Shown: in pieces, positions 11,849 to 21,877 of the stretch
Position numbering within the stretch: the stretch's first letter is position 1
Layout of the letters: each line of letters opens with the position of its first letter
Assembly: GCA_029204225.1 (NCBI GenBank)
Contig: CM055100.1
Span: 18,710,244 to 18,774,243 of the forward strand
Reading direction: 5' to 3'
From: Diphasiastrum complanatum
Lineage: Eukaryota > Streptophyta > Lycopodiopsida > Lycopodiales > Lycopodiaceae
DNA: 64,000 nucleotides
The notes under the pieces: model-generated
The model's database searches: none
The model's input: only the letters and a program-made list of their open reading frames with translations
What the model was told of the DNA's origin: nothing
Position numbers and translations under genes: made by a program

Positions 11849-14800
11849 CTATCTCTGATCTCTATGAGCATGAGAGCGGCCAACATCCTCGTCGTCATCC
11901 TCATCATAATCCTCATCCTCAGGTACTAAATCATGCAATCTCCGTCTAGTAAAGAACGAAGTAATCAATGGTTGTGAGGTAAAATGCTGGGGTGTCTCGT
12001 ATAAATCTCTCCGTAGTTTGGACATCTCGTGTACCATTAGAGCGACACACCGTGGGTCCTCATAAGCTATGAGAGATCGTAGAATGGTAGGCATCTCTCG
12101 GAACAGGCAGTGATATCGTCCTCTAATCTCATAATATACAGGGCACTTAAATATAAAGTGCTCCTCAGACTCCCACCTCACCTAGAGAGCAAAACTGGCA
12201 AATCCGCTCCTCTCTGGGAATATCGTGGAACCTGCCAGTCTCAATAGCTAGCTGATGAGAGGACACCCTGAGCTGCCCCAATGTGAATCTGAGGCAATGT
12301 GACAATCCCGAGTCCAAGTAGCGCGGCAGGACCGGGGTCCCTGATGCCTCTAGCTCCAAGAAATGAGTCCGGTAGAAAGCTGGCTGAACCCGTAACTGGT
12401 TACGCCAAGTCCGCTCTAGATATGTGCGATAAAGGAAGCGTCTGATATACTGATGTGTGCCGGAGGGGAGCTCTGTGATGGAGATGCCAAATGATACAAG
12501 TAGGAGGTGAGAGGCCTGAGAGAACCATGATAGCCTGTAGCCCTGATCATGAAGACGCTGTGAGGAGGATAGTGCAACCTGTATGTATCGCCTGTCTATC
12601 TCTGGTAACGCCTGTATCCTCTGTATATAGGTGATAAGCTGAAGAACGGCCTCGATTTGTACAGGTGGAACTGCAAACTCGGCCAGGAGAATCTCATGGG
12701 GAACATAAGGCTTCGCTCGAATCAACCGAGCTAGCATGGTGGTCTGTAATCGTGAGAGACTGGCCCAGTGTGAAGAAGGGACACCTACACACCATGTCTC
12801 TGCCGCATATAAAGCCGTGGGGATAACAATGATATCGAAGAGGTGACACTTACTGCGAGCATCCTGGATGGACTTGCGGAAACAAAATCGCTCTAGTTGA
12901 ACAAGGGAGGCATGTCCTTTCCCTCGTCGAGTGGTAGCGGCCTGTCTCATGCTAAAAGTAGGACCTGAGAAAAGGACCCCCAACTATGTGTAGGAAGGGA
13001 CCACCTCTAGAATCTGTCTGCCCAAAGTAAGCTCTTGTCGCTGCATGAATGCCCTCGAAGTGTTGAAGACCATAACCTTGGTCTTCCCAATGTTCACCCC
13101 TAGGCCCCATCTGGTGCAAAACTCATGCAAGCAATCCAACGTAGGCCCTCTCTGGTCAGTGAGACCAACACCACATCATCAGCATAAAGGAGGATAGCAA
13201 TCAAGATGTCACCAAGCCTGCAGCCAGTACCACTACCCTGTGTAATGACTCTCTCCAACTCATCAATATACAAGCCAAAGAGGACTGGTGAGAGGGAACA
13301 ACCCTGCTTCACCCCAAGTGCTGCAGATGTGCTCAGATATGCCACTGCTATGCGGAAACAACCAAGGACACGCTCATAAAGTGCCATCACAACAAGAACA
13401 ATGTCGGTGGAGAAGCCGAGGTCTCGGAGTCTCTGGATGAGCAATGAACGAGGAACAGAATCAAAGGCTTTCCTGAAGTCCACAAAACAACAGTAAACCC
13501 TCTCTCTCCTGTGCTTAGCCTCCTCAATCAAGGCTCGCAATGTGAAGATGTGATCTGTCGTAGAATAATGTGCTCTGAAACCAGCCTGACCCATGGCATG
13601 TAGTCTCCTAGTCTCCGCCTCTGAGCTCACAACAGATTGCAGTATAGTACCATATAATTTAGCCAGGACATGTCCAATCATGATGGTGCGGTAGTTACTC
13701 GGAATCATGGGGTCACCATTCTTATGGATGGGGTGGATAATGTTAGTGCACCAGGGAGACGGAAAGCCAGAGACAACTGCAGAGTTAAGAAGGGTGGCTA
13801 TAATGGGGGCGAGTAAGTCAGAGGCATGGGAAAGGAGCTCAGATTCAAGGTCTTCGATATCTCTGGCTTTGTGGGACTTCAGCTTTTGAATGGCTGCAAG
13901 TACCATGTCAGATGTGAAAAAGGAGAACGCAGGTGGCCGTGGAGATATGGCGATAGGTGAGTCGGTAGGAACCGTGTACAGGCTAGTAGCATAATCAGTC
14001 CATATGCGGAGGTCTTCCAAGAGAGGTGGTGGAGAGCGAGGAATGAACTCGCGCCAGAAAGCGCCCGAAGAAGAGCTGAAAAGAAGGTCAATGAGACGTT
14101 TCCGTTCAGAATCATCATGGGAGCGTTTCTTACGGTGGAGAGCACGACGGTAGGAGCGTCGGGAAGATCGAAGCAGATGTGGGGCATGGATGCGTGAGTG
14201 GCTTACTGACTGATGGAGAGAGCGGCACTCAGTATCGTACCAAGGAGGGTGTAGTGCTCGAGGTGTGCGTCGGGTCTTTCTGGGGTGGGGTTTTGTGGGG
14301 AGGGTTAATGATGCGGCCGTGTGGAGAGAGGTGGTGAGGAAATCAGCCTGGGTGTCGACTGGACTATCATGAGGAAAGGAGTGTAAAAGTGAAGCTAAGG
14401 ACTGTCGGTATAGCGGCATGTAAGTGGGATCAAATGTGTACGTGGGTGCTCGGGTAAGTGTGGCTAGTGTAGATGGATGAGTGGGTGGGAGGTGGCCGAT
14501 ATCGAAGGAGAGAAATGAATGATCAGAAAGGGTGGTGGGGAAGATGTGGAAGTCAGAAACTGTGGGTACAAAGGATGGTGACCCCATGAGATAGTCAACG
14601 ACACTATGTCCTCCACTGTGAGGGTGGCATGTGTAACCGTCTAAATGTGGCCAGCAGGGTAAGCCATTATAAATGGCTAGCTCATGTGCCTTTCCAAACT
14701 GCAATAAGTGCTCACCATATGAAGTAGTAGGTCCAAAACTATCCGCGGAGGTCCTGGTGACTCCAAGCATATCACTGTCCAAGGCACGAACACGTAGCTG

Positions 14801-15358
14801 ATCAGTGGTGTCAAAGAACTCTATCTGTCGTGAAGATGTCCGGGCATTAAAATCCCCTGTGAGGAGAATATGCCCCTGCTCTGAAAATTTGATAATATCT
14901 GGTGAGAGGTCCTGATATGGAGATCCAATACCCTCAGCAAAAGACGAGGACTCTGGTGGAAAGTAACATGCTGCAATAAAAAGATCTCTATCCAAGCCAA
15001 TATCCCGACCCACGATGCGAGTCTAGGTGTAGTGGGCCTGCTCGTCATGTCGGATGAAGTCAATACTCGAGTGAAGAGCCTCCCTGTACAAGCAGGCGAC
15101 CCCACCTGAACCACGTCCACTAGCAGATCTAGTCTCTCGTAGGAATACTGAATCCCATCTGTATCCAGGAAAAGAAGGAAGTCCTCGCTCTGGGCTCTCG
15201 TGTGTCTCCATGAAGAATAATATATCCTTGCCTGTAATGAAATCAACAAGGTCCCTTGCCGTAGAAGATGAGTGTCTGCCAGCACAGTTCCACACTCCAA
15301 TTCGAAGGTGGTGTGGATGGGGCCCCGGGGTGCTCCCATCCCCGGGCACCCCAAATCC
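11849..15358 (-). pseudogene. LINE-1 ORF2: endonuclease-reverse transcriptase, broken
   Basis: The frame directly follows the ORF1 TAG with no ATG until METHESP, after the first catalytic Asn (GVWNCAG, about 15297). Endonuclease motifs are ETHES, LTGDFNARTSSRQ and SDHSFLSF. RT motifs are FVDFRKAFDSV, LGVKQGCSLSPVLF and LLYADDVVLV. The C-terminal zinc finger is ICQFCS...HFIFKCPVYYEIRG. A TAG at 15025-15023 replaces the Trp seen in LINE-5. Frameshifts lie near 13140 and 12175, and a stop near 12984. The copy is otherwise collinear with LINE-2 ORF2. Confidence 0.88.
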
Positions 15359-15361
15359 CTA
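15313..15361 (-). promoter_or_regulatory. Candidate stop-readthrough signal: TAG plus RNA pseudoknot
   Basis: After TAG (15361-15359) and six nucleotides (GGATTT) comes GGGGTGC. It pairs perfectly with GCACCCC 12 nt later. The loop contains GGATGGG, which can pair with CCCATCC just downstream, giving an H-type pseudoknot. An alternative stem CCCGGGG/CCCCGGG also exists. The reading frame continues unbroken from ORF1 through the TAG into the endonuclease. Gammaretroviral gag-pol readthrough uses a TAG followed by a short spacer and a pseudoknot; the similarity of design is my inference. Confidence 0.5.
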
Positions 15362-16565
15362 GCGCTGGGATCTGCTAGGTGCACTATCAAGAAAGCGCAC
15401 TCGTCCATCTTGGTAAATGACTCGTTTGCCAGACTCACGGGCTGTCTGAAAGGCCTTACGCCTCTCCCCTGGATATATGTGAGGTCGTCATCCATATAGA
15501 TAGTGGTGCCATGAAGCTTTCGAGAAATCTCGTGGCCTCGGCAATGGCATCCTGTGTGTCTGGTATCCCACGAACCCTGATGTTGTGGGCCTTTTGCTCC
15601 CTCGACCTCTCTTCCGAAATGGTGGCGGAGATGACGGAAGAGATGGGGGCGCTAGGTTTGGTGACTTTCTGCAAGACTGCTGCCCATGAATCTTTATGTT
15701 GCTCTATTTTACTCTCAAGCTCCTTTATCTTGGTGGTGGTTGATTCCGATGCTGCAACCTGCTTATTGTTGATCACCTGCTTTAACGAAGCGGCTTTGGA
15801 CTGCAACACATTTTTTTCCTTGAGTAAGGAGACCACTATTCCTTTCAGTTGTGATAGTTCATGTTTCAAAAGCTGGAAATCGGCTTTCATTTGGTCAGCT
15901 TCCCAAGAAGAAAATAGTTCCGTTGATTTGGAGGGAGTGTATGGGATGGGTACCGCAGATGGGGGAGCTGTGGGTTCTTGAGGAATAGGGATAGGAAGAA
16001 GGCCTGTAGGGGTGGCCAGAGCAATAGGGTGGGAGATTGATGGAGATGAGGAAGATGCATAAGAAGAAGAAGATGAAAGAGAGGGAGGAACCACAGAGGA
16101 TAAAGAAGAGACTGAGAGTGGGGAAGAAAAAGAAGAGGAAGAAGAGGGTGCCACACCATTTGTAGGCAGCGATGGCAGGTCTGAGGACAGCGAGGGGGAG
16201 TGCACAACTGTAGGCAACGAGGGGTTTGATCCAGCAGCAAGCGTGGTAAGGGCAGCGATGGGGGAGGTATTTTCAGCGATGGAGGAGGCCCTGTTTTCAG
16301 CGAGGGAGGGGGTGTTTCCAGCGAGGGAGATATTGTCTGCAAAGAGGGGGGGGTAGCTGTTTCCAGCAGCGATGGAGGAGGTGTTTTCATCAGCGATGGA
16401 GGAGCAGCTGTGTTCAGCGATGGAGGAGCTGTTTTCAGCGATGGAGGAGCTGTTTCCACCGAGGGAGGGGGAGGAGACAATAGCGAGGGGGGAGCGGGTG
16501 GTCCGACGTGGAGGGAGTGAGGAGATGGCGCGAGGGATAGCAGGAGCAGATCCGCGTGGAGCCAT
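15359..16565 (-). pseudogene. LINE-1 ORF1 (L1-type nucleic-acid-binding protein), internally deleted
   Basis: The protein begins MAPRGSAPAIPRAI, with a Ser/Pro/Ala-rich N-terminus to about residue 230, then a coiled coil (about 235-325) and NIRVRGIPDTQDAIAEATRF, the start of an RRM. The middle of the RRM is deleted at about 15515, joining to KLHGTTIYMDDDLTYIQ in another frame. That second frame continues RRKAFQTARESGKRV and RFLDSAPSRSQR up to TAG at 15361-15359. In intact relatives this type of protein (Transposase_22-like) coats element RNA as a trimer. Confidence 0.8.
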
Positions 16566-16571
16566 CTCCAC

Positions 16572-16573
<2 letters not shown>

Positions 16574-16640
<67 letters not shown>
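16574..16640. repeat. (GA)n microsatellite at LINE-1 5' end
   Basis: About 67 bp of pure GA on the plus strand. The LINE-1 5' terminus (CACGTGG on the minus strand) begins immediately at its edge. Confidence 0.95.
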
Positions 16641-16642
<2 letters not shown>

Positions 16643-16895
16643 TTAGCATTGATACAAAACTAGATTCTGCTCCTTTGATTGGTCTATGTGTATTTAGGGT
16701 TTGATTAGCACAATTATCATTGAAGAAAACAAGGGTACTAAAAAGAGTCTAGGTAAGTGGGCAAGAAAGCGTCGGGAACGCAAGGAGGCCCGAAGTCGAA
16801 TGCGGACCTAAGTCGAATGACGGGCCAAAGTCCAATGTGGCCATGGTTAGGTGCAGGGCTGCCATGAGATTATAGTACCATAAAAGAGAGGGGTT

Positions 16896-16898
<3 letters not shown>
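16641..16898. other. Flank of LINE-1; includes a 43-bp orphan piece of the G1 repeat
   Basis: Positions 16728-16770 match, in inverted orientation, 26419-26463, the piece that adjoins the G1 repeat in the right copy. So LINE-1 and its flanks (11093-16727) look like an insertion into the left G1 copy. The rest holds a few repeated GTCGAATG/GGCC words and no gene. Confidence 0.55.

Positions 16899-16953
<55 letters not shown>
16899..16953. repeat. (GA)n microsatellite, unoccupied
   Basis: About 55 bp of pure GA on the plus strand with no LINE end at either side. Confidence 0.95.
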
Positions 16954-16955
<2 letters not shown>

Positions 16956-16959
16956 TGCA

Positions 16960-17223
16960 TATACATGAAACTATAGCAAATGCATATACTTGGGCGGGCA
17001 ACAAGAACCCCCCTTCGCTTCGCACCATCAAGTAGTAATCTGGCCGTGTTTCCCAGTAAATTTTCATGAGCGAGCCTTCCAATGTTGGCTCAACGTTGGT
17101 CCTCGTAGTATTCCAGTGCTCGGTGTCGAACATCATAGCTGGGAGTGCCTTCGTTGCGGCCATCGTTGTAGTGGCCGTCATGGAGACCGTGGTGATGATC
17201 GTGATGGAAATGCTCGTACTCAT
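16960..17223 (-). other. Open frame of unknown nature
   Basis: A frame starting at an ATG at 17223 stays open for 117 codons but runs into the (GA)n repeat. Its N-terminus is low-complexity Thr/Ile/Met. The middle part (MFDTEHWNTTRTNVEPTLEG, IYWETRPDYYLMVRSEGG) looks protein-like. A second frame over the same DNA is also open for a long way and is rich in His and Tyr. I recognise no family and see no clear splice pattern. It could be a host exon or chance. Confidence 0.2.
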
Positions 17224-17486
17224 TGTTGCCTCCCTACATTGAATAAGCGCACAAGATCACCGGCTATGAAACAAACATCTCCACTTTAGAGCGTCAAGTC
17301 ATTTCATCCTACGCAACAATCATTCAGATAGTAATGAAATGGGTAAGAAGTTCATTGTGATACACTTATGTGAGAACAGAGTCCTCTGCAATTTGACATC
17401 AAAATGAATTAATGATTCACGAAGCATTTAAGTAATCCGACAGCGACCTTAATCCAACTTCTAGAAAATCGTAACAGACTTCCGAA

Positions 17487-17578
17487 GCGAAAAAGAATGC
17501 TCAACGATGAATGGGACACGAAACTAATTAAGCAAAAAAAGAGTGCTCAACGATTAATGAGACACAAAACTAATTAAG
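17487..17578. repeat. 45-bp tandem duplication
   Basis: Two adjacent units, each containing TGCTCAACGAT and ACTAATTAAGCA, differ at a handful of positions. Non-coding. Confidence 0.75.
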
Positions 17579-17782
17579 CAGCATAAATGTATGATTTACC
17601 CAGCCGAAAGCACCAACATACCTGACCGAGCAAAAAATCATTCTTGACAACTTGATTTTTTTAGACTTTGTTCCTCTACATTTAAAAGTATCATTGCTCC
17701 TTCTTCAACTTCCAATTCCTAGAGCAGCACCAGCATGGCCTCCTTCAAAAAAAGAATAGTGTGCCCTGAGTTTCCCGCGAGC

Positions 17783-17852
17783 AGAAGGGATAAATGAGTA
17801 TTCAATGGGGCTTGGGTAGAAGGGATAAATGAGTACTCAATGGGGCTTGGGT
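17783..17852. repeat. 35-bp tandem duplication
   Basis: Two adjacent units, AGAAGGGATAAATGAGTA followed by TCAATGGGGCTTGGGT-type sequence, differ at one base or so. The duplication looks recent. Non-coding. Confidence 0.85.
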
Positions 17853-18063
17853 TTGGTAAGGTTAGCACTAACTAAAACAAAGAGAAACATGAAATGTGAT
17901 GTTTCATGTTGAAGATGATGAGTTATTTGAATCAAGACATAGAATCCCATTGCAAACCTTTCTATTCTTTACATACACGTTTGTACCTATGGCGCACCTT
18001 CATACGAAACATGTTTTGAATTTTCATGTAAAAAAAAGTAGAAATGAAGAGCATGACAATAAT

Positions 18064-18073
18064 GAGAGAGAGA
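18064..18073. repeat. Short (GA)5 at LINE-2 3' end
   Basis: Ten bases of GA separate the LINE-2 tail, (TAA)n then (TTCTAA)n on the minus strand, from unrelated flank. It is the 3' edge of the target microsatellite. Confidence 0.8.
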
Positions 18074-18114
18074 ATTAGAATTAGAATTAGAATTATTATT
18101 ATTAACGTCTTTTG

Positions 18115-18128
18115 GTGCCCAGGGGCAC
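18115..18128 (-). promoter_or_regulatory. LINE 3'-terminal hairpin (LINE-2)
   Basis: GTGCCC-CT-GGGCAC on the minus strand, followed by CAAAAGACGTTAATAATAA. It takes the place of ATGCC-TTTT-GGCAT in LINE-1. Both arms have changed together, which supports a functional RNA stem. Confidence 0.55.
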
Positions 18129-18316
18129 ATAAGACAAAAGAGAGTACAAAATGTGAGAAGCATTGTCCGCATAAGGACTTATTTACCAATGAAAAGACAG
18201 TAAAACTAAAACTAAAATATCGATCTCTCTGTCTCTAAGAGAAAAAGTATCCAAGCTTGACCACCAGCTGGTGAGGGTACAAAGCAAGAGCTTAACCACC
18301 TGCTCCGCGGAGGAAA

Positions 18317-21300
18317 CTAGCTACGAGCAAGCTGAAAGTAATGAGTGATGGTAGTAGTGGGTCGTGATGTAGGCTGGTGGGAGGCGTATGAAGATCTAGT
18401 AGCACTGGATCGAGCCGAAACTCTCTGTGTCTTCGATCTTCGGACGGGGACGTCAAAATCCGCAACCGAAATATCCACTCTGTCTCGCTTCTGGAAGAAC
18501 TGAGTAATGTGAGCCTGACTGGAATCCATATCTGAGAGCGTAGGTAGAAGTGAAGCTCGTAAAATATACATCTCTCTCAAAAGAAGACCCACACATCTAG
18601 CATCTGAATACTCGAGGAAGGAGCTCAACGTGAGGGGAATATTTCGGTATAAACAATGGTATCGTCCTCTAATCTCATAGTATACTGGGCAGCGAAAGAT
18701 GAAATGAAACTCATCTTCCACCTCCTGAAGAGAACAAAGCTGACATATCCGCTGCAATCTGGGAGTGTCTGTGTATCTACCTGTCTCGATAGCAAGCTGA
18801 TGAGAAGAGACTCGAAGCTGTCCTATACGATATCTCAGACCAAAAGATAGCGTCTGTGTAAGATAAACTGGAAGAATAGGCAAGCCCGAAACGTCCAGCC
18901 GTAAAAGATGTGTGCCATAATAATGTAGCTTGACCCTATCTGGATCAGGATGTGACCATATAGTGCGTATGTAGCTCCGGTAAATCTGCTGTCTGATATA
19001 AGCATGGGTTCCATTCGGAAGATCAAGTGCGGATAAACCCCAAGTCTGAAGAAGGGCTGAGACACTGCGATACCAAGAGTGCTTGGCTCCCTGATCTGCA
19101 AGGGTACAAGATGAAGTGAGAGCAGCAACAATGTATCTGGAGGTATCTAGATCTGATACCCTGTGAAGAAAGGTGATGATCTGAAACATAGCACCAACAA
19201 CTAATGGAGGAGAAGCAAACTCGGCTAGTATGATATCATGTGGTACTGAGGGCTTAGCCCGAATTATCCTACTGAGCATGAGAATCTGGATACGAGTAAG
19301 ATCTCTCCATGTATCGCGTGATAAATCAGGGCACCAAGTCTCAGCCGAATATAGCACAACTGGGGAGACAGTAGCAGAAAATAGTAGGCATCTGGTAGCA
19401 GGATCCTGCACATAATAAGTAGAGCAAAATCTCTCCATATGCACAAGAGCGGTATGCCCCTTGCGGAGCCTGGCGGTGGCTGCTGGTCGAAAAGTGAGTA
19501 GCGGACCAGAGAAAAGAACTCCCAAATAGGTGTAGGAGGTCACGATCTCAATCGGTAGCCCGTCATAATAGAAAATCACATCTCTCATATGCTGTCTGTT
19601 GGTGTTAAACACCATAATCTTAGTCTTCTTAAGGTTAACCGTCAATCCCCAACGCTGGCAAAAGTGATGTAAAGCAGAAAGGTGACTCTGTAAACCAGCT
19701 GCAGAGGATGAGAGGAGAACCACATCATCAGCGTACAAGAGAATGGGGATAATAATGTCTGCTAGGGGACAGCCCTCTCCACCTTCCTCGCGAATAATCC
19801 GCTCGAGGTCATCTATATATAGTGCAAAAAGAGTGGGTGATAAGGGGCAACCCTGCTTCACCCCAATGGTAGAATGTATCTGTGAGGACCAGCCACTACC
19901 ATCTCTGAAACGTGCCAAGACTCGCTCATATAAAGTAATGATCGCAGCAATAGTATCCTCTGAAAAGCCAAGTGAAGACAGTCTCTGGAAAAGAAGATGT
20001 CGTGGAACAGAGTCAAAAGCTTTGCGAAAATCCACAAAGCAACAGTAAATTCTCTGTTTCCGATGTCGAGCCTCCTCAATAATGCATCTCAAAATGAAGA
20101 TCTGGTCTGAAGTAGAATATCCCGGTCTGAAACCAGCTTGACCCATAGCGTGTAAACCCTCAGTTTCAGCAAAAGATCCAGTGACTGTCTGTAGTATAGA
20201 GCCATATATCTTAGCTAGAGTGTGACCAATCATAATGGTGCGGTAGTTTCCTACATTCATGGGATCACCTGCCTTGAGGATGGGGTGAAGGATATTAGTA
20301 CACCAAGCCGTAGGAAAACCAGAAGTAACAGCTGTGTTAAAAACATGAGCAATGTAAGGGGAGATGAGATGTGCTACGGGCTTTAGGAAGTCTACACTTA
20401 AGGAGTCATAGTCAGTGGCTTTATTTAGTTTGGCATGTTTAATGGCGTTTTCAACCATGTCAGGGGTGAAAAGTGAGCAGTGGTCAGGTCTCGGTGAGAG
20501 TGAGGTAGGAGGAGAGTCCGTGGTATATAACTCCGTGGCATACTCGATCCAGGATTCGATGGCTATGGGGGCCAATGTTGAAGAGTGTCTGGTGAAATGT
20601 TTCCAGAAAAAAGAGGAGGAGGGTGAATCTAAAGAGTTGATCATTTTTTGGCAGAGTGATTGTAGGTACTTGATCTTCTTTGTTCTGGTGGTTCTATGAT
20701 ATTCTTTCTGGCATTGTTTGAGTGTGGCAGGGGAGTGTGACCTGGCATATGTCACATGATTGTGAAGAGAGCGGCATTCTGCATCATACCATCTGTTGTG
20801 AACACTTCTGTGAGATGATGTCGTTTTGGTGGGGAAGGATGAGGAAGCAGCAGCTAAGAGGGATGTAGAGAGAAAAGTGGCTTGCTGGTCAATTGGTGCC
20901 ATGAACGGGAAGTTAGCGAGTAGTTGGGATAAGATTGTGGTGTAATTAGTGAATCCAGATTGGGTGAAAGGAATACGTTTATGAGTGGGAAGAGAGCAAG
21001 AAATTTGCAAAGAAGAGGTTATGTGACCAAGTGAGATGTGTAAGAGCGAGTGATCGGAAATGGTAGGGGGTGTGATGGAGAAATCAGAAATGTGAGAGAT
21101 CAAAGCAGGTGATCCAATGAAGTAGTCGACCACACTATGTCCTCCACCATGAGGATAGCATGTATATGCTGATGAGGAAGGCCACTGTGTGAGGCCATTC
21201 AAAATGGCAAGAGCGTGTGTCTCTGCTAGAGTGATCAACTGCTCCCCGAAAGATGTAGCTGGAGTGTCTGCATCCTGTGATACCCGGTCTAGCCCCATAT

Positions 21301-21820
21301 CCAAAGGGTAAAGCCTGAGAAGATCCGTAGCTGCATGAAATTCGGTTTGTCTAGAGCTTGTGCGGGCGTTGAAATCACCTGCTAGTAAAATGGAACCCTG
21401 CTGAGAAAAGATAGCAATATCATCTGAGAGAGCCTGAAAAGGGTCCCCGCCAAACTCAGCAAACACTGAGGTCTGTGGAGCAAAATAGCATACAGCTATA
21501 TAGATGTCCTGAGGTAATCCCAATAGTGAGCCAATAATGTGTAACCAAATATAGCGAGCGTATGGATCTTGTTTAACCATCTGAACTGTGGTGTCTCTGT
21601 ATAAACAAGCTACTCCTCCAGATCCTCGACAAGTTTTTCCCCTAACAAATGGACGAAAAGCAGAATGCCAAGAGTACTCCTGTATATTTGGAAGAGGATG
21701 ATATAAGGACTCATGAGTTTCAGCCAACAACAAAATGTCGCATTTTCTAATAAAATCAGCAAAGTCTCCGGCTGATGACGAAGATAAAAAACCATTACAA
21801 TTCCAGAAGCCAAGTCTCAA
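18317..21820 (-). CDS. LINE-2 ORF2: endonuclease-reverse transcriptase (EEP-RT-CCHC)
   Basis: An uninterrupted 1167-codon frame, in phase with ORF1 beyond the TAG at 21869. No ATG occurs before the catalytic residues; my start is the first conserved segment (RLGFWNCNG). Endonuclease motifs: Asn in FWNCNG, Glu in LAETHES, LLAGDFNARTSSRQ, SDHSLLHI. RT motifs: NYRTIMIGHTLAKIYG, CCFVDFRKAFDSVPR, IGVKQGCPLSPTLFALYIDD, ILLYADDVVLL. C-terminal finger ICQLCSLQEVEDEFHFIFRC (C-x2-C-x9-H-x4-C). The protein would nick target DNA and prime reverse transcription there. No RNase H domain is seen. Confidence 0.92.
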   Translation of the reverse strand: MRLGFWNCNGFLSSSSAGDFADFIRKCDILLLAETHESLYHPLPNIQEYSWHSAFRPFVRGKTCRGSGGVACLYRDTTVQMVKQDPYARYIWLHIIGSLLGLPQDIYIAVCYFAPQTSVFAEFGGDPFQALSDDIAIFSQQGSILLAGDFNARTSSRQTEFHAATDLLRLYPLDMGLDRVSQDADTPATSFGEQLITLAETHALAILNGLTQWPSSSAYTCYPHGGGHSVVDYFIGSPALISHISDFSITPPTISDHSLLHISLGHITSSLQISCSLPTHKRIPFTQSGFTNYTTILSQLLANFPFMAPIDQQATFLSTSLLAAASSSFPTKTTSSHRSVHNRWYDAECRSLHNHVTYARSHSPATLKQCQKEYHRTTRTKKIKYLQSLCQKMINSLDSPSSSFFWKHFTRHSSTLAPIAIESWIEYATELYTTDSPPTSLSPRPDHCSLFTPDMVENAIKHAKLNKATDYDSLSVDFLKPVAHLISPYIAHVFNTAVTSGFPTAWCTNILHPILKAGDPMNVGNYRTIMIGHTLAKIYGSILQTVTGSFAETEGLHAMGQAGFRPGYSTSDQIFILRCIIEEARHRKQRIYCCFVDFRKAFDSVPRHLLFQRLSSLGFSEDTIAAIITLYERVLARFRDGSGWSSQIHSTIGVKQGCPLSPTLFALYIDDLERIIREEGGEGCPLADIIIPILLYADDVVLLSSSAAGLQSHLSALHHFCQRWGLTVNLKKTKIMVFNTNRQHMRDVIFYYDGLPIEIVTSYTYLGVLFSGPLLTFRPAATARLRKGHTALVHMERFCSTYYVQDPATRCLLFSATVSPVVLYSAETWCPDLSRDTWRDLTRIQILMLSRIIRAKPSVPHDIILAEFASPPLVVGAMFQIITFLHRVSDLDTSRYIVAALTSSCTLADQGAKHSWYRSVSALLQTWGLSALDLPNGTHAYIRQQIYRSYIRTIWSHPDPDRVKLHYYGTHLLRLDVSGLPILPVYLTQTLSFGLRYRIGQLRVSSHQLAIETGRYTDTPRLQRICQLCSLQEVEDEFHFIFRCPVYYEIRGRYHCLYRNIPLTLSSFLEYSDARCVGLLLREMYILRASLLPTLSDMDSSQAHITQFFQKRDRVDISVADFDVPVRRSKTQRVSARSSATRSSYASHQPTSRPTTTITHYFQLARS

Positions 21821-21828
21821 ATTGGTAG

Positions 21829-21877
21829 GGGATCTCGGGTAGCTTCTATATCCGGGGGCCCCTAGTTCCTATTGTGG
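21829..21877 (-). promoter_or_regulatory. Candidate stop-readthrough signal between LINE-2 ORF1 and ORF2
   Basis: The context is CAA-TAG-GAA-CTA-GGG-GCC. It resembles the plant-virus readthrough context TAG-CAR-YYA except for G instead of C at the first base after the stop. Four nucleotides after the TAG, TAGGGG can pair with CCCCTA about 27 nt later, and a GGGGCCCC self-complementary core lies between. The 16 codons between TAG and the first conserved ORF2 residue are open in the same frame. Confidence 0.5.
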
